NCBI GenBank assembly: GCA_024734495.1
Contig: JALMQS010000424.1
Location: 92,473-156,472 of the forward strand
Reading direction: 5' to 3'
Origin: Forficula auricularia
Taxonomy: Eukaryota > Arthropoda > Insecta > Dermaptera > Forficulidae
DNA: 64,000 nucleotides
Shown: in pieces, positions 61,817 through 64,000 of the stretch
How the letters are laid out: each line of letters starts with the position of its first letter
Position numbering within the stretch: position 1 is the first letter of the stretch
Notes under the pieces: generated by a model
The model's database searches: none
Told to the model about the DNA's origin: nothing
What the model saw: only the letters and a program-made list of their open reading frames with translations
Position numbers and translations under genes: made by a program

Positions 61817-61970
61817 TGCCTCGTACAGAAGACCTAACCACCCATGTCTCAACTCTCGTAGACGATTGTCTCTAGAAACATCTAACAAACAAATTAGCAT
61901 CCCTTACGTTGGCATGGCGTCACCCTCCCACCCTTCTACAGCTATTACTGATTCTATCCCACTTATTTGA
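61817..61970 (+). CDS. Candidate terminal coding exon
   Basis: After TAATTACAG (acceptor, weak polypyrimidine tract), a frame of 50 codons runs to TGA at 61,968. It is much less AT-rich than its surroundings and reads SYRRPNHPCLNSRRRLSLE, then ISIPYVGMASPSHPSTA and TDSIPLI. This looks like a hydrophilic C-terminal tail of a protein. AATAAA at about 61,992 could be its polyadenylation signal. No family recognised, and no proof that it is joined to the start-codon exon at 38,576. Confidence 0.35.
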
Positions 61971-62129
61971 GTTTATAATATATCTATCCGAAATAAATGC
62001 TTTATTAAAATAAAATCGCCAACTCCTTCATTTGCATACTAAATACACAGTTTTTAATTATTCAGCACTTTTCTATATTGACAAATTAAAGAGGAATCGA
62101 TTATCCTTGACTTTAGAAATCGAGATTTT

Positions 62130-62465
62130 TGAAGTGAAACTTCTTTAGCGACGTAACTGTTTGATTTTTTTTCTTACAATAAAGGGGAAATTACTCAATA
62201 GAGGGAAAATGACTCAATAGAGGGGAAATGGCTCAATAGGGGGTAAATGACTCAATAGAGGGGAAATAAATTTTTTAAAACCCACTAATTTTTAATGACA
62301 AATAAAATTTATTAAAATTAGGAAATTTAATTTATTGCTTTAAAACCCACTAATATTTCATGATAAATAAAATTTATTAAAATTAGGAAATTTAAATTAT
62401 TATTTCAATAACATCTACGGCTAAAGTTTCACTTCCCCCGTAGGCTTATGTGGATGAGGCTAACA
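62130..62465 (+). repeat. Family B repeat with GGGGAAAT minisatellite
   Basis: TTCTTTAGCGACGTAACTG, then CTCAATAGAGGGGAAAT-type units about five times at 18-19 bp (62,190-62,270), a duplicated AAAACCCACTAAT block, and CACTTCCCCCGTAGGC. This is the uninterrupted version of 51,690-52,600. Confidence 0.8.
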
Positions 62466-62532
62466 TAAAGATATTATGACAAAATAAATAATATCTTTGA
62501 TAATTTTTTGTAGCCCTAACACAGTAATAACG

Positions 62533-62926
62533 AAGATAAGAGTAAATAAATATTATATTTAATATTCATTTACTATGAGTTAATGATTCTTGGTCACTTG
62601 TTTCACATTAAAATTAAAAAAATAAAAGATGTAAAAAATGTTTTCAATATATATATATATATATATTTCGAGCAGTAAGCTCATCTTCAGGAAAGTACAA
62701 AATTATAACTGAACGTTATAATTCTGTACTTTCCTAAATTGAGCTTACTGCTCGAAATATATATATTGAAAAATTTTTTACATCTTCTAATTTTTTAATT
62801 TTAATGTGAAACAAGTGACCAAGGATCCTTAACTCATAGTAAATGAATATTACATATAGTATTTATTTACTCTTATCTTTATTAAAGAGGTTTCACCTTG
62901 CACCAACACCACAATCTCTACTAATA
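62533..62926. mobile_element. Palindromic family-B ribozyme element with 12-bp TSD
   Basis: ACAGTAATAACG at 62,521-62,532 and 62,927-62,938. The arms (AAGATAAGAGTAAATAAATA against its complement) meet near 62,715. The right side continues with the unpaired tail GTTTCACCTTGCACC and ACCACAATCTCTAC. Ribozyme motifs occur in both arms, intact on minus and decayed on plus. No coding capacity. The clearest complete member of its group. Confidence 0.92.
62642..62694 (-). ncRNA. Hammerhead ribozyme (long TA stem III)
   Basis: Minus strand: TTTC (62,691-62,694), CTGAAGA (62,684-62,690), extra T, stem II GAGC/GCTC (loop TTACT), GAAA, an extended (TA)n run able to fold on itself, TT, then GAAA (62,642-62,645) pairing with TTTC. 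The right-arm copy (62,735-62,780) reads CTAAATT in place of CTGAAGA and is dead. Confidence 0.83.
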
Positions 62927-62939
62927 ACAGTAATAACGC

Positions 62940-63080
62940 TTAATTTTTTATCATATTAAAATAGTGTTGAATCTTTTTGAGATATTTCAAAAAAACAATC
63001 AAAAACACCACTTTTTCTAGCACAATTAATATATGTATAATACTTTCCTATTCTGCAAATGGTAAAATAAAAATGCGGAT
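62940..63080 (+). repeat. Family E fragment
   Basis: GAGATATTTCAAAA, CACCACTTTTTC and ATAATACTTTCC with a terminal TGCAAATGGTAAAATAAA match the 3' part of 58,970-59,140. Confidence 0.5.
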
Positions 63081-63084
63081 GGCA

Positions 63085-63755
63085 TTTAGAATGAATACAA
63101 TTTAAGAGATGTTTGTGGGCAACAGAAACAGATATTGATTTCCCGGGAAAATCCAATTAATACACGTAAAATTTCAATATTGCGATAATTGAATTGGTCT
63201 AACCGATTTTATTCAAGCCTAATGTGATTTCTCTAATTCCGAGCTTTTTTATTGGATCTGACAATGTACTTGGGCAACGGAGGTTAACATTTTATTTCCT
63301 CCTCTATTATGCCAGCAATAAAAAAAAGCAGATTATGTAGGCAGTCAATAATCTTCTTTTCCAGGTCTGGCTGGAGTTGTTTTATTTTATTTTATTTTAT
63401 TTTATATATTTTAAATTGCTTGCCTCGAAATGAAAGACTCTGGGAATATTTGATTGAAATTTTGTTTATTTTAGAAGAGATATATTTGATTTAAATAAAA
63501 AATATATAAAATATCCGGGTTAGGGAAAAAATATTACGGAAATTGATTTTTATTATCTAAATTGAAAAAAATCAATAAATAATTAAAAAGTGTGAAGAAT
63601 AATACTTTTGTTTTTAAAGATTAATTATATTTTTTGTATTGATATTTTGTCCACAAGGGTATCCAACCTTTTATCTTCCCTAAGCCACATTGGAAGAATA
63701 TAATCTGATTTGGGCAACACATAAAATACACTAACGCAAATAATAGCTTAAAGGA
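63085..63755. other. AT-rich stretch with transposon-end remnant
   Basis: Around 63,655-63,700 GGGTATCCAACCTT and CCCTAAGCCACATTGG resemble a hAT end. Otherwise no gene or repeat recognised. Confidence 0.4.
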
Positions 63756-63756
63756 G

Positions 63757-64000
63757 ACAATAAAAAAGTGTGTCTACTGCTGGAAAAATAAATTTTTAAT
63801 TTATTTATAAAGAGACTATAGTTTCGAATGCTTTGCCCTCTTCATAAGTCTATTTACAATTGATTCACACGAATTTCATATATTGTTTCCTGTGAATCAA
63901 TTGTAATATACTGTTGAAGAGGGCAAAGCTCTCGAAACTATAGTCTCGTTATAAATAAATTTATTTTTCCAGCAGAAGACACACTCTTTTATTGTCTCTT
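63757..64000. mobile_element. Palindromic ribozyme element (CTATAG type), cut by window end
   Basis: GAGACAATAAAAAAGTGTGTC at the left mirrors the right edge of the window (GACACACTCTTTTATTGTC). The centre is near 63,880 (TGATTCACACGAATT region). Each arm has a hammerhead-like motif with GAAACTATAGTCTC, the same stem III as the ribozyme at 1,305. The right arm reads CTGTTGA (63,911-63,917), stem II GAG/CTC, GAAA, CTATAG, TC; the left reads CTTATGA. Both cores are mutated. Confidence 0.75.

Overview
The window is nuclear DNA from an animal, most likely an arthropod and probably an insect. It is strongly AT-rich and consists almost entirely of transposable-element (TE) sequence: hAT, Tc1/mariner and pogo-type DNA transposons, a 5'-truncated Jockey-type LINE, a tRNA-derived SINE, RTE-like tails, Helitron-like repeats and foldback elements. 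No bacterial gene organisation is present. Almost all ATG-initiated ORFs are chance or TE-derived.

The most striking feature is a set of short non-coding insertions carrying type I hammerhead ribozyme motifs (conserved CTGANGA box, stem II hairpin, GAAA box, NUH cleavage site, and a stem I that closes around the cleavage site). I count about a dozen good copies and as many relics. Three groups differ in stem III: ACGT-type (4.7, 24, 33, 54 kb), TATATA-type (16.8, 29, 51, 54, 55, 60, 62.6 kb) and CTATAG-type (1.3 and 63.9 kb). Stem III is usually a short self-complementary palindrome, which suggests the ribozymes act as dimers. Most host elements are 150-550 bp palindromes with a ribozyme in each arm on opposite strands. 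Ten have recognisable target-site duplications (TSDs) of 9-16 bp. They have no coding capacity and resemble animal retrozymes and ribozyme-bearing Penelope-like elements, but in an inverted rather than head-to-tail arrangement.

Layout. 0-5 kb: interrupted repeat with a poly-A-tailed ribozyme insertion, two hAT MITEs and a TIR element hosting a palindromic ribozyme element. 6-13.8 kb: tandem ribozyme relics, a foldback element with an RTE-like tail, a 550-bp palindrome, a candidate minus-strand exon, a hAT element and a Helitron-like element. 15-22 kb: long palindromes, nested ribozyme elements, two hAT elements with clean 8-bp TSDs and a SINE. 23-34 kb: ribozyme palindromes, a 100-N gap inside a palindrome, a 170-bp tandem repeat, pogo-like DNA and an 81-bp in-frame repeat inside long inverted repeats. 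35-45 kb: a pogo element with a hAT nested in it, a candidate start-codon exon (+), the dead Jockey LINE and a SINE. 45-53 kb: RTE-like tails, SINE-like units (three in tandem) and a candidate minus-strand exon. 54-64 kb: a multi-layer nest of palindromes, a Tc1-like relic, a hAT relic with transposase C-terminus, a candidate plus-strand last exon and further ribozyme palindromes.

No complete host gene is visible. Four candidate exons (9.9 and 46.9 kb on minus; 38.6 and 61.8 kb on plus) suggest that parts of one or more intron-rich genes cross the window, their introns filled with TEs.
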